Of a stretch of DNA of 64,000 bases, positions 27,701 to 39,246 are shown in pieces. The stretch covers positions 716,001 to 780,000 of the forward strand of contig JABMCL010001612.1 in the NCBI GenBank assembly GCA_018857735.1, given 5' to 3'. Numbering within the stretch: position 1 is the stretch's first letter; every line of letters begins with the position of its first letter. The position numbers were made by a program, and so were the translations under genes. Origin of the DNA: Alviniconcha marisindica. Lineage: Eukaryota > Mollusca > Gastropoda > Provannidae. Below the pieces are notes generated by a model that saw nothing but the letters and a program-made list of their open reading frames with translations, was not told the origin of the DNA and made no database searches.

Positions 27701-29731
27701 GGCTGTGGTTGATTTCAAGATACAGTCATTACACACTGAAAAAGCACCGAAAAATGACCGCCAAAAATGGACATCCATGTACCGAGCGATTTTTTGTCAC
27801 TCTGCTTACAAACAAATTGCAAGCACACAGAGAAACAATCACTGATCTGTGCGCGGAAAACACTGTTTTATACGAATATAACATCAACACTCACGATAGT
27901 TGTATTTTCGATCAATTGATTGCAAATGTTTGCCCTGTATGTACGTCAGATGTGTTGCAAACTCGAACTGAAAACTTTGAACAACCAAAAAACGACAGCA
28001 TCGCTTTGGAATCACCAGAAACGTCGCATGTGTTCCGATCCATGCATTTGCACTACACAGCGATACTCATGTGTTTTTTCAGCAAAGTTTTGCATGAAAT
28101 CTGAAGAATATTTCCCCAATCATTTGATATTGTTGTAACATCTGACATCCCTACAAGATATCTAATATTTTGTACAAAACAAACGAGAAAGCACTCTTTT
28201 TTATCGACAACATCCAGCACGTCACGTGACCTTTCCTGAGTGCCTTCATTCTCCCGGCCGCATGGCGTCTTTGTTCGGAAATATCGAAAGGTGTGTTGTA
28301 GTCTCCTTCAGTGGTCCGACGTACATACATGAATCTGATGTAGAGCATGCACTGTGCGCTTTTTCAGGAGTTTATGGAGATTATTTTCAAGTTTTCCGCC
28401 AATTTGGGTGTGCAAAATGAAAGTACTGTGAAAAATGGCATCTTCCCACGCCAAAGATTTGAAACCCATTTTTTTTATATACTTAGCTGAGTACAGCGTG
28501 AAGAATTTCATTACGACAAGGCAATATCTTGTAAATCTTACGTGCAACTGTTGATTCAGGATGTGTACTCAATTTCATCAAAAACTTGTCAGTTATAAGC
28601 GCACGCATTTTGTAGACTGTTTAGTGGTGTTGCAAGAATATTTTGTTAACTGAGCGAGAGTGACGAAGTTACAGTTTTTTTTCTGGAAGTAATTTTCATA
28701 CTGAAAGTTATGTCAACTGTTGTTGTAACGTGACGTAAAACATTAAACTTTTAAAGTTTAATTAAGCCCAGCAGATGTTAGTAATACTAATAGCGGTTCT
28801 GAGAATTGAGTACTGATTTGTTTAGAGGTCATGGTGTGTAGGTTTGTACTGAGCATATCAGTATTGGGACAGTTGCTGGTTATTGGGTTAATAATTTCAT
28901 ATTCATAAAACTTCAAATTCATTGACATGACCAGGGTATGCGGAACTGAGCGTACTCCTGAGCCAAGTGGTACAGCAAGGAGGAAAACATCAAACACAGA
29001 CAGTTGCAGACAGTACAGAGAGAGGCTGGCCGCAGAGAATCCACATCTCGAAGAGGGGGGGTGGGGGGGGGGTCTGGACTTAATTGTTAATGTAAATCAC
29101 CTTGATAAAATCAGGTCATTCGGATTTGTTTTTGTTAGACTGATCTAAGCAAACACAGAATGTTTTCTATGCTAAAAATTGGGGAAATGTTATTTTGTTG
29201 TAATACTGATGTAATACAGAAATTTGTTTAATTTAATTTTTATGACTTATTATTAAATGCAAACTGAGAAAAAATCTTCTCACTGTGTTTTTGCATGCAC
29301 TTGTATGGCTGATTATAGTATATTGCATGAAAGGGTGTGTTACTTGTTATATAAAAAAATGTTGAGTTATGGGTTTATGTCGCCTGTCAGATATTACAAC
29401 AATCAACATGTCACAATCATGTGTTAAATTATATGAGTGTACACAATTTGGCACAAACATAGTAGGGGAGATGTGCACTAATAGTGTGACTTGATTTTGT
29501 GCACTGAAGACACAATGAACTATGCATGTTGTAATATATGATGTACAACATGCAGCCTTTTATGACCTTTGTCAGCAAATATTTCCAGAAGTGCACAAGT
29601 TTTTATCTTTTGCTTTAAAAAATCTTTCCTAGCATTGTGCACATTCTAAAAACACAACTAGTTTCAATGTATCATCAACTTTATTTTCTACCCCTTTGTC
29701 CTGTTTTCATGCACACCTTTTGGCACTAAGT

Positions 29732-29797
<66 letters not shown>

Positions 29798-31288
29798 TAG
29801 TATTTGGTAAAAATTAAAGTAAAGTGATGCACTCTGTTCTGACTTTAGCACTTGCTCAATATAAAACTTCTCCTGGACATGGACTTTATATTATCAAGAC
29901 TGAGGTGACTTAATTCATGCACTTGAAAGAGAGTGTGACTGTGAGGATAAATGGACAAAATGTTATAGATTCTTGTCAGGACATAGATTCTTGTCAGGAC
30001 CAGTTTAAGTTGCTTGCTTTCAGGGCGATAGTAAACCTTGACAGCTATAAATTATAATTCAACAGTTAAGTGGAATACACTAATGTGAGCATGAAATAAA
30101 TAGAGCCTTGCATTATCTACAGCCATAAAGATAGTGTTACAATAACCGAATGTTTATTTTTAGTGTATATATTACTTTATTTAAAACAAAACACTATTGG
30201 TGTCGCATGCTGCAGTGCAACATCTTGCTCATTATTATGATTTTTTGTTATATTATGATATTGTTACATAATATTCAAGTAAAATGCGGTAAACTCAACA
30301 CGTTTTATTTTCTTGTTACTGATTTTGGTCATTACACCAAGCACACTTGTACGTAAGAAATGTTTCTGTTTAATATGTTGTGTGCATATCAGTGTCACAC
30401 CAAGCGTTCATAGAAAATAGTCACAAATTCACAATGGCAACTATTCAAATGGCATCAAACAATTTCTTTACCAGACTGCTTTTATATTTAACACCAAAAA
30501 GCAAACTTCTGTCTCTGAATTTATCACTGCCTGTAGCACATGTTTTGGTGTCACACTGTTCTGCACACAACACCTTCAGTATTATCAACTTCATGCCCAA
30601 TTTTCAAAAAGAATCTTTGTCTGAGAGCTTTCAAATAATTGTTCCAGAATCAGAAAGCATTTTTCTTTGCAGCACACAGAACATGATACGATGGAAATTA
30701 TCCAGCCATTCAACCAAACAGTGACCAATACTATAGAATGACTCTTTTATAAACATACATGATAGAAGATGATACAAGGTGCGCATCTCTCATAAAAGTA
30801 TTAAAACATACAAGGTCTGAATGACCTGCCACTGTCATCACAGAACTACTACAGAAGTACAAGGTCAGTTCCACCTACCTGTAGTGAATGCATTTAACAT
30901 ACAAGGTCATCACCACCTCTAACTGTCAGTGTACAATGTCCGCCCCACCTGTAAAACTTACATTGTTGCAATGGCTCGCTATCTGTTCATCACAAAACTA
31001 CCACAAAAACATGTAGATTTGTACTTTTACTCACGTTGCATGAAAATCAACAACAACAGGCTTTGCTGCACCAATGACCCGCTTCTGGAAGTCTTTTTCA
31101 TCCTGAATGTTGACAATCTCTGGTTGTGCACCACAGGACATGCAGCGAAAACCAGTCAGATGGGTAGCAAGATTCTGGTTTAAGACGGTTTGACGTTGCA
31201 TGTGCACAGCCGGTCTCACGGCCCACATCAAACGTGAGGTGTTGCGGAGGAAAGGAGAGAGCCTCCTAAATAACTGACAGCTAGCCAT
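24748..31288 (-). CDS. TXN2: TXN2, mitochondrial thioredoxin (3 coding exons, complete)
   Basis: TXN2 is the thiol-disulfide reductase of the mitochondrial matrix, kept reduced by thioredoxin reductase 2 and donating electrons to peroxiredoxins. Exons on the minus strand: 31288-31035 (phase 2), 26608-26485 (phase 0) and 24858-24748 (stop TAG). The protein is 162 residues (human 166). Residues 1 to about 50 are Arg/Ser-rich with few acidic residues, a typical presequence. The thioredoxin fold follows: VVDFHAT with buried Asp81, active site WCGPC at 86-90, VDIDEN, cis-Pro at 131 in SVPT, and a C-terminal helix ending KKFVQGLI. The exon 1-2 junction falls just before the active-site Trp. An AG acceptor 6 bases 5' of the ATG (minus-strand 'tttacag', 31298-31295) implies an upstream non-coding exon. 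The exon 2 acceptor is repeated 17 times in the adjoining intron. Confidence 0.95.
25395..25744 (-). mobile_element. 3' fragment of a LINE in TXN2 intron 2
   Basis: Minus-strand reading, with one frame change, gives [19 protein letters not shown] followed by SFKSKLNT. This is the characteristic C-terminal end of the reverse-transcriptase ORF of CR1/L2/Jockey-type LINEs. Only about 300 bases remain. A different LINE 3' end of the same general type is at 59502. Confidence 0.6.
26600..27050 (-). repeat. 26-bp tandem array of TXN2 exon 2 splice acceptor, 17 units
   Basis: Seventeen 26-bp units plus a decayed one end at the TXN2 intron 1 / exon 2 boundary. On the minus strand each unit reads 'ctttgtatg' then 'cttacag' (or 'cctacag', 'tctacag'), then 'atggtgtgga' or a one- or two-base variant. 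The true acceptor and the first bases of exon 2 (encoding T-W-C-G) form the last unit, with 15 of the first 19 exon bases matching. All three minus-strand frames stay open through the array, giving a 269-codon ORF that runs in frame into the real exon. Confidence 0.95.
27557..29731. mobile_element. 2.2-kb element with perfect 24-bp terminal inverted repeats, inside TXN2 intron 1
   Basis: Positions 27557-27580 ('acttagtgcc...') are the exact reverse complement of 29708-29731. Both ends are flanked outside by TA-repeat sequence ('tatatatatg' on the left; a long (TA)n on the right), consistent with insertion at or within TA sequence. Inside are a 146-codon plus-strand frame (27664-28104), an exon-like start at 28262 and a plus-strand segment at about 28965-29050 encoding [19 protein letters not shown] see no transposase and cannot name the superfamily; it could be non-autonomous. 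Confidence 0.6.
28262..28413 (+). other. Exon-like start: CpG-rich leader, ATG and a donor, unproven
   Basis: After a 'gtcacgtgac' E-box-type palindrome and a GC-rich leader ('ctcccggccgc'), an ATG in good context begins [10 protein letters not shown] and a GTGTGT donor-like site follows at 28291. The uninterrupted frame runs 52 codons to about 28420. It lies inside the inverted-repeat element and opposite TXN2. It could be a 5' exon of a gene carried by the element, or chance; I found no convincing next exon apart from the YRERL segment near 29000. Confidence 0.25.
29735..29794. repeat. (TA)n microsatellite
   Basis: About 30 TA units directly outside the right inverted repeat of the 2.2-kb element; a shorter TA run flanks the left end. 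The tract may be the target or may have expanded after insertion. Confidence 0.95.
29795..31034 (-). other. TXN2 intron 1, distal part, no gene seen
   Basis: AT-rich intron sequence. Between 30770 and 30960 the phrase 'tacaaggtc' recurs with 'accacct', faintly reminiscent of the 26-bp units at 26.6-27.0 kb but too decayed to align. The 114-codon plus-strand frame at 30380-30724 has no recognisable domain. Confidence 0.5.
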
Positions 31289-31550
31289 GATCTTCTGTAA
31301 ACAAAATAAAAGTAAGGCAACATTAAAATTTTGTTATCATTTCCCTTGAAAGGAACTGCTGACTATAATTTATATAATAACTGATAGAGCTATAAATTCC
31401 CTATTAAGCATTATATTATGTATAATTACATTTGTTGACAGTAATTTGCCAGGACAGACTCTGCCAACTCTGGTAAGTGGTTTAAACAGGTTTGGGGCTG
31501 CTCCACTAAATTATTAGTTGTTAAACTGTTGAAAAAATAAATGGCAATGG

Positions 31551-31755
31551 GCAGGGATGTAGCTCAGTAGAATGTGTGTGGGTTCCAACACATGACTGAT
31601 GCAGGTTCGACTCCCTGGTGCAGTAAAGGATTTTTTCCCAGTCAACTTTCAAAGCAAACTCTTGGCGATATTTCTTCTTCTTCTGCTGAGTGACCAACCT
31701 CATCTTTCTGAAGACCATGTCACTCTTGGGAGTGTACAACAACAACAACAAAATT
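31551..31755 (+). mobile_element. tRNA-headed SINE fragment with (AAC)n tail
   Basis: Begins 'gcagggatgtagctcagtag' (A-box-like) and has a B-box-like 'ggttcgactcc' about 45 bases later. A short body ends in about five AAC units near 31750. The head resembles those at 18095 and 20858 but the body differs, so it is another family or a truncated relative. It lies 5' of TXN2. Confidence 0.55.
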
Positions 31756-31757
31756 AT

Positions 31758-32420
31758 GGGGTGGGGGTTTACAAGCATTTGGCAGCCTGGAGCCTGGATC
31801 GGAAAGATTCAAGAGTAGGAACTGAGGCCGCATCCTAATCCTTGGGCAAGCTGTTCCAGTTGGCCCTGATGTGTGGGAAGCCAGAAAACTTCCTTTAATC
31901 TGTTCCGCAGCCGGACACAGGATTAAATAAAAGCAGACGAGTATGTTTGGGTCTTTTGCCTGTGGCTTGCTATCTCGGTCAATATCTGCTGTCATTGTGT
32001 CCATATGGTGGTACTTGTCGAAATTTGCAAGTCCAGCACATCTGCATCTGGCTTGTAGAGATGGCCAGTCCAATGCTGTCCATGTCAGCATATCATCCAC
32101 GCTAGACTAGCAGAAGTCCTGTGGTATCTGTGCACAGTCCATCAGGCCGCCCTCTGCTGGACCCCCTCCAGGCTCTGGTGAGCTTAATGCTGTGATGGTC
32201 CCACATGGAGCAAGCATACCCGAGGAGTGGTCTGACAAACACCATGTAGGCTTGTTTTTTCACTGACATGGCTCCTATCTCTAGGGTTTGTCTCAGCAGT
32301 CCCTGGGTCCTGCTAGCTTTGTTGGTGATAGCACTGACATGAGACTCCTAAGTGGCATCTGAGGTCAGTTCAACACTCAGGTACTTGGTGTGTGTGGACG
32401 GTCCTTGAGCGCAGTACATG
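31758..32420 (-). mobile_element. LINE reverse-transcriptase C-terminal fragment (Jockey/CR1-like), minus strand
   Basis: With frameshifts the minus strand reads KYLSVELTSDAT, then SAITNKASRTQGLLRQTL, QAYMVFVRPLLGYACSMWD, then DDMLTWTALDWPSLQARC and FDKYHH. These are hallmark segments of the thumb/C-terminal region of non-LTR retrotransposon RT ORFs. In-frame stops and frame changes show it is dead. It lies between TXN2 and the 35-kb gene, where the open frame at 31720-32100 belongs to it. Confidence 0.8.
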
Positions 32421-33059
32421 CAACAACATCTGTGCCCATCTTAAAAATCCCAAACACTGCCAGCCATACAAATCACCATTGTAAGAGCACACAAAGATAC
32501 AAAGTGGCTGAGAACTTGAAAACCTGTATTTTGCTGAATAAAAAAGAAGAAGAAAATGGCACTGAACACTCCAGATGAACTTCGCCAAGGTGTGTATACA
32601 CATTTGTAGTTTACTGTGTCTTTAACTGGCTCGTAAGATTTCATCATCACCTGGGTGTGTCACTATCGTGTTACATGCATGTTTCAAAGTCGTCAGGGAT
32701 ACGGGCCCTAATTTTCATCAGTTTTGTGTTGACTGCTCAACTTAGCTTCAAGTTATGATTGGTTACTTGTGAATAATTTGTACAGGTTTTGTTGGTTTTG
32801 GGGTAAACTGTTTCGCGCAGCCCAACAAGAAACTAAACTAAAACTAAATAGGATAAACTGTTTTGCGCAGCCCAGCAATTAAAAAAAAAAAAAAAACTCC
32901 AGAAAATCTGTGACACAACTTGGAAGATCCGACAAAGAATGGGTTGTCCACGATATTCTAGTCATAAGTGGCACACATTTGTTGATTTTACAATATAATG
33001 CATGAAGTCTATGTTTGGACACAAAACGATCATTCTAATCGTTGAACATAAAACAACCT

Positions 33060-33210
33060 TTGCTGTTGCCAGTCGTCCAACTCCCCGAAAGTAGGCTCTG
33101 CGCAAAACGTCACAATCCGGAAATCGTCATCAAAGTCTGCGCTTCATCACCGGAAGCGTCTGTTGCTTAGAGACTTCCCTCCTTGCGGATGGCTGATCAA
33201 CATAAAATGC
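33060..33210. promoter_or_regulatory. CpG-containing candidate promoter with ETS-like sites
   Basis: A local GC/CpG rise contains two CCGGAA (ETS-type) cores at about 33117 and 33150 and, on the minus strand, a TGACGT-type site near 33108. It lies between the TXN2 start (minus) and the unrecognised gene (plus), so it could serve TXN2 through its missing 5' non-coding exon, or both genes. This is inference from motif content only. Confidence 0.3.
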
Positions 33211-33380
33211 TGGTTTTACTTTGAAAACAGGTAAATTTATGGACAGCAAACAAATGAAGGGTAATGAACTATATAGTAATTTATTCATGGCTTTTTTATG
33301 CCATAATTTTTGGAAGATATCATATGAGACCGACTTGAAAAGGCTGCCCTGCACGCATTAACTTTTGTGAAAATATAGGT
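33210..33380. repeat. Diverged dispersed repeat related to 7080-7260
   Basis: Shares an ordered set of short motifs with NOL11 intron 1 ('atcatat', then 'ga(c/t)tt', then 'cctgcac(g/a)cat', then 'tgtg(a/g)aaa'). The family is unknown and similarity is judged by eye. Confidence 0.35.
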
Positions 33381-33904
33381 AACTGTACGTGTATGTATAT
33401 CTTGATCTTGATTGAATACGTTGACACTGTCAGTGACAGGGCCACTTTTGGCATATAAATCAACGGGAAGAAATGGGTAGAGCTAAAAGTATCCTGAGTA
33501 AAATTACATGTTAAAAATGGTTAAAAACAGTCTGTTCGCTCTTTAGATCTGATCAGGAGTTGAGAAGAGGTCTTTAAATTCCTGGATTGAATTTGCAGAG
33601 ACTGTGGATTCATCCAGGTTGTTACAGTCTCTCACAGTCCTTAGGAAGAAGCTGTTTTGTGTATGTCTGTCTTGCCAATTTCAACTTTAGGCATTGCAAG
33701 TTGTTTCTTGCAAAATGTGTTACAATGCATAGTCATGAGTGCATTCAGTTTCTGCTGCTTTCAGTTTCATTCACAAAACAAAGTAGCCATTTACTAACAG
33801 ATCTCACAATTTGCAAAATAGGAAGCAGACGAACACAATCTGACTGCTGTAGCTGATCAGTAGGCACAACTGAATAGTAAAAATTACAAACTGTTGAGAG
33901 TCAG

Positions 33905-34010
33905 TGGCACTCAGCAAGAGTACTCACTTTCAAAAGCCAAAATTAAGCATGTTCAAGTGTGATCACCAAATGGATGGGTGACTGTTACGTACTAGGCTTT
34001 GCAGCTAGCA
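33905..34010 (+). mobile_element. Degenerate 5S rRNA-like sequence (5S-derived SINE or pseudogene)
   Basis: The motifs 'aaaattaagca' and, about 20 bases later, 'aaatggatgggtgact' followed by 'gttacgtactagg' align with the conserved 5S rRNA stretch AAGTTAAGCA and TTGGATGGGTGACCG...GGGAATAC. This is the internal control region half of 5S rRNA. The 5' half is weak. I infer a 5S-derived retroposon remnant; a true 5S gene is excluded by the divergence. Confidence 0.45.
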
Positions 34011-34445
34011 TATACTTCACTGGAGCATCCCACTGAAACTCCCTGCCTCAAAATATAAAGTCATGCAGTTCTCTTCCTTGTTTCAAATGTAAGTTGCACA
34101 AATATATGTCTGAAAATAACCTTTTCGTCAAATTTGGACGGATTTGTTTGAATCACACGTTTGCCTAAAAAATTGAGTGTTATACCTGTATGTCCATGAA
34201 AATGTTTTAATTCTGATGTTTCTGCACATTTGTAGGAACTATGAAACTGCATTAATCAATTGCTTAATCATGCTTATAATATTTGTTTGTGGTATTGTTG
34301 TGTTTATTTGTGTTTGTAGTATAGTAAGGACTGGCTGTTAGATAGGTCTTTGAGTTTGAGTTTTTGAGTTCGAGTTCTTCATTTTCTTCTTCTTCTTCTT
34401 CTTTGTAGTACTGTGGTACTCCCCGCAGTTTGAGAAAAAAATAGT

Positions 34446-34446
<1 letters not shown>

Positions 34447-34522
<76 letters not shown>
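34447..34522. repeat. (CA)n microsatellite
   Basis: About 38 uninterrupted CA units, about 510 bases 5' of the start codon of the 35-kb gene. Confidence 0.97.
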
Positions 34523-34524
<2 letters not shown>

Positions 34525-35032
34525 CTACATCATACATATACCATCAAATTTCATAATATTACATTCCACCAGCAGCACAATTACACATTCTTTATTGTAC
34601 AGTCTTTCATGAACTGAAATAGAATGGATGATGGCTAAAACTATGCCAGTTGGTATTTTATCACAAGGACTGCTGTAGCAGACAGATCAACTGTTAGCTA
34701 AATTTACCTTCTCCTCTCTGAAATAAATTCTCTGACTTGATGATAATTGATTATCAAAGGGAAGACGAAACAGGCATGGGTATCTGACCTTGACTGGGGA
34801 AGGAGCGAATTCTCCTGAATAGGCAGTTATTTGTATTTTCTCAGTTAGCTGACGTAAATTTACTATCTTGCATCAAAGTGGCTTAGCTCATCATTCTTCT
34901 TTCTTGTAGGGGTTAAAGTCAGTTGGCTGCAAGTGGTACCTTTGGAAATTCATGATATAAATTGGTTTTTAAGTAACACTACCATGATCCCTGATCGGAC
35001 TGTTCTCAGACAAGCAGATTCAAGTGTCAAAC

Positions 35033-36000
35033 ATGGCTGCACTGGGAGGAACTCCACTGAGGTCTGCAAGTATCTTCCGAGCCAAGCGCACAGAAGCCAG
35101 ACCTCGACACACCCTTTTCGGCACTGCACTAGAAAATATCAACAAATCTGAACTGGAAGGGATTGATGCATCAGAAGCCAGCAAGATTGGAATCAAGCAA
35201 GCCCCTGAACGCTACCCTATCCCAGAGCATCTTCAAGGGCATGTGTCAGGTATGGTTCTTGTTTGATGATGCATGATGGTTAAGTCTGCAAAGTGCTGAT
35301 TCACTGCACAGTATTTGCTTACATTTTAGAGAAGAAGCATGGAATTTGTTATGGTTTGGGGAAACATGTTGACTGTGGTGCTTTAACTAATGTTATTATA
35401 TATTTAAAGGAGGTATTTGATGTGGTCCTTGTTCAGCAAAACCTTAATACTTATTTGGGATGTATGTTCAAGCAGGATCATTCATATTCTACAGGGTGAT
35501 AGCTTCTAAAAAAATTGACAGTTTTAACTGTAACAGAAAATGGGGAAAGAAAATATAAAGAAATATTGTATACCTTTTTTTTAAAGCTTAAGTTGTCAGA
35601 GCATGTTCTTCTTGTTTTTTGTCATTGTATTTTGTTGCTGTTGTTGTTGCTCATTTGTTTTTTCTGTCATGTATATTGATTCAAAGATGGTAGAAAATGG
35701 GAGGTTGGTGGGGGTGGGGATGGGGGTCGCGGGGGGTGGGGGGGTGGGGGTGCACATGGGTCTGGAACAAGAGATATGAGAGCATCATGCACAGTAACTG
35801 TTTGAGAGGGTGTGTGTGTTTGTGTGTTAGTGGTATGATTCTGTGCAATTCTGTTGTGTCACACTTACCAGTTGTCTAAACATATCTGCTGCAGACAACA
35901 AAAGTGCTCTGATAGACTCATGAATTGGTTACTCTACTCAATGTTCACTGGGACAGGCTGTTTGTTTTCTTTGCACATTTCATGTTGTCTAGAGAAAAAG

Positions 36001-36062
<62 letters not shown>

Positions 36063-37156
36063 ACTTTTATTGTACATATGCAAAATTTTATACTGTGATG
36101 ATCCCTTTGAGCATGTCCTAACATATATATATAGTAAACAATTCCTATGAATGGCTTTATTCTATGTTTCAGCCAGAGCAATGGTGGACAAGGTTCGCAG
36201 TGACATCAGCAGTCAGAACCAGACACTGGCTGATGCCAAGAAGGAGCTGAAGGAGAAGGAACTGAAGGCTCTGGCGTTCAAGCCAGAAGCAGAAAAAAGG
36301 CAAGAGGACAAGAGTAGGGACAATGTATGGCTGACCAAACAAGACCTGGAACATTCCAATGACATCAACATCGTAGGTCTCAAAAAGACCGGCAGTTACA
36401 ACCATGATCGGTATGGCAGCAAGCCCCCCACCCACAACTACTCCCTCATCGGTGATGTCCTCACTAAGGGCAATGAGTTTGGCCAGCAACAGAAGTATGA
36501 CCCTGACAGCACCCTGCTGGCCTTGAACAAGTCGGACAATAACAACATAGGAGCCATTCGAATGGGCTGGAACCCACCAGTTGATCCCGACAAGGAGTGT
36601 CCAATAAAGCCCAGAAGTGCTGTGGAGCTTCCTCCCAACATCAGGCACCAGTTTGGTAGTCGGGTGTGTGACTCTCTTCTGTCCGATGAGAAAAAAGTGA
36701 CAGAGACACTGGACAAGCAGAAACGTGACTCACGCGCAGCCAAACTGCACCCAGAGGTGGATACCAAGGACTATGATGTGAGGGCATCAAGCAGCTACTT
36801 TGGGGTTAGCCAGGCGACACGTTTCAACGTTTTTCCAGGTCACTCTATGCTGGATATGGACAGCACCATGAGGTCCACGCACAGTGATGTCGTCTACCTT
36901 CGGCGTGAGCCAATGGTCGAAAAGTACCGCATGGTTAAAGATGATTACGGTGAGAATAAACTTTTGTCATCATTTTGTTTGATGTGCTGTGCAGTTTTGT
37001 GTGCTGTAATCAACAAGGCAATATTAAGCCATGTAATTATTATATTAATAAAATGCTCTGTTTTCATCAACTCACACAACACACTTCCACAAAAAAATGC
37101 TTCTGTTATTATTGTTGTTGTTGTTGGTGGTGGTGGTGGTGGTGGTGGTGGTGGTG

Positions 37157-37191
<35 letters not shown>

Positions 37192-39246
37192 ATTTGATTT
37201 CTCTAAAGACTTGGTATAAGTGGTAGCTGAACTTTATTTAGAGTCTGATTTTCACCTCCATGAAAAGCTGAAAATCAAAAACCTCAGTCTTCTTCTTGTC
37301 AGTTTGACAATTAATTATATATATAGATGGCATCACACATGGACTTTGGTGGCTACTCAAAGGCAACAGAAAGATAAAAGTGACAACTCTGTTATCTTGA
37401 AAAGTTTGTATTCAGTTGCATTCAAACTTTGTACAACTGTTAATCAATGGAGATAATCATGAGCATAACACTTTAAAAGTAACTTAGCATTCATTTAAGT
37501 TAGATAACTGTTCCTTTTCCTGGCTGAGCAAAAACCTTGATCTTGGCATTTTCTGTCATGTTTTAGTTAGATCTTTCAAACTTATGGTCATGAAAATGTC
37601 TATGAAACTTCACTTAATATTAAATACCAGTTTTTATGACCTTGAATCAGTTTCAAGTTTACAGGAGATTTTTTTTTAATACACAGACAGTTGCCTGTCC
37701 ATCCCACACCCAGTTTTGAATTTGAGTCATCTGTCAAACCATTAATCTCATGAATGTTTCTTATTGCCACCATAATCACAAAATAAAGACATCAGATAGA
37801 TTTGTTTTACAGAATGAAAGTAAAATAACTTGTCAACAATGCAGGATCGGTTTAGAACATTCCATCATCAGTTTATTTTGTGTATGTTAATTCGATGGCG
37901 TTAATGATACTGAGTATCTCGAGGGATTATTCAAGGTTATGAGATTAACTACACTAAATCTGCAAGTTCTGGAGTGCAAGGTTTTTCATATGCCCACTTC
38001 CCTCTGACATGCTGTGTGTGGATGTGTTTCCAAGATCAGTGTAACCCACTTTCTTTACTTTTGCGTTATATTTGCATGTAGTTGTGCTAATATCGTTCTT
38101 TAACCTCTCTTCTTCCTAACGATCTTGTGTGTCTGTCTGATCCCAACTCCAGCTTCAGGCAATGTGCATAATTTGTAGTGTTAGCAGAGGTTAACGTTTT
38201 CTTGCCTTTCCAGCATTGCATACTGGTGCAAATTGCTGCCCAAAAGGCATGCCACCAGCATAGGGATGCAGTGGATACTGATGCATTTTGTAGTAATTTA
38301 AGTGAGGTTGTGTGGATGACTCAAATGTCAATATTCTTTGCATAAGTGTTTTTGTTTTTCTTTAATCATTTTTTACCAAACTGCCTACAAAATTTGCATT
38401 TGGCTTAAATACTGTGCACGCCCCCAACACCAGCTGTTTGCATCTGGTTTCCATGGAGACACGAAAAGAAAATATCAGTCTGCATTTTAGCAGAATGAAA
38501 TTCACCAAATATGCCAGAAATGGTTTCCATGGAGACATGAAAAGAAAATATCAGTCTGCATTTTAGCAGAATGAAATTCACCAAATATGCCAGAAGCTGT
38601 ATGAATTTTCAAAGTTCTGAAACTGCATTTCTTTAAAATTTATTTATGGAAACTGCTGAGTGTGCTTCATCTGGGTGGATCAGTTAAAGTCTTTGTGCCT
38701 TTTGCCTTCAAAGAGTGAACAATTTATTTTTAAGTACTAATGTTTAAATTTATTTTTCACCTGTTGCATCAGCTAGCCATATGGGGTCAAATTAGTTTTG
38801 CAGTGTGCTTGTCTTATTTAGTGCCAGAAAGGTGGTTGGGATAGAATGCCATGGTTATGTTACATATGTAATTAAAAAAAATGTTAGTAAAGATCATGTG
38901 AATTAAATCTTTTTAGTTAATTTCAAGACAGCCAAATCAAGAAAGGACAGATGTGATTATACTTTATGTTTCTTGAGTCAAAATCTATGCTACAGATGTG
39001 ATTATACTTTATGTTTCTGGAGTCAAAATCCATGCTATTTCACACACATGCTTTTCATGTGACATTTAATTTTCTGTTGAATGTTTGTGTTTCATTTCTA
39101 TTTTACCACTGCCTTCTGCATATTGTTTGAAGCTGGATGATGCCTAACTTTTCCCTTCTGCTTTCTTCTTTTTTCCAGCCGCATGGGCAGAACAAAACCT
39201 TGTGAGGGAGAAACTGAAAAAGCAGTGGGATGCACCTAAGACATGA
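35033..39246 (+). CDS. Unrecognised conserved-looking protein, isoform with short last exon (353 aa)
   Basis: Exons 35033-35249 (phase 1), 36173-36949 (phase 1) and 39179-39246 (stop TGA); all boundaries are AG/GT and the frame is continuous. The start ATG sits in good context (aacATGG). The protein is hydrophilic with no signal peptide or membrane segment. It has a basic N-terminus, a Lys/Glu-rich predicted helix at about residues 75-115 (KKELKEKELKALAFKPEAEKR) and Tyr/Pro/Gly-rich stretches (KKTGSYNHDRYG, RMGWNPPVDPD, FGVSQATRF) typical of proteins that lie along microtubules. A ciliary or sperm microtubule-associated role is therefore possible, but I do not recognise the family. The ORF continues past 36949 into intron through GGT/GCT repeats; that extension is not coding. 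A second last exon is at 43047. Confidence 0.82.
36004..36060. repeat. (GT)n microsatellite
   Basis: About 28 GT units in intron 1 of the 35-kb gene, about 110 bases before the exon 2 acceptor. Confidence 0.95.
37107..37192. repeat. Compound trinucleotide tract (TTG)n(GGT)n(GCT)n
   Basis: Three adjoining triplet runs in intron 2. Read in frame with exon 2 they add poly-Val, poly-Gly and poly-Ala to the open frame, an accidental extension past the donor at 36950. Confidence 0.95.
38446..38596. repeat. 75-bp direct tandem duplication
   Basis: 'tggtttccatggagaca' begins two nearly identical units (38446-38520 and 38521-38594) that end with 'accaaatatgccagaa'. The near identity points to a recent event. 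A second small duplication ('acagatgtgattatacttta') is at about 38947-39035. Both lie in intron 2, just 5' of the short last exon. No other structure is seen in 37200-39178. Confidence 0.85.

Noticed and set aside
27664..28104. 146-codon plus-strand ORF
   Set aside because: No recognisable domain and no splice or promoter evidence; it lies in the inverted-repeat element. It is kept only as a note there.
30380..30724. 114-codon plus-strand ORF in TXN2 intron 1
   Set aside because: Hydrophobic Ser/Leu-rich chance frame with no domain, opposite a known gene.
36950..37197. Read-through of exon 2 into poly-Val, poly-Gly and poly-Ala
   Set aside because: A good GTGAG donor at 36950 ends the exon; the extension is triplet-repeat intron.
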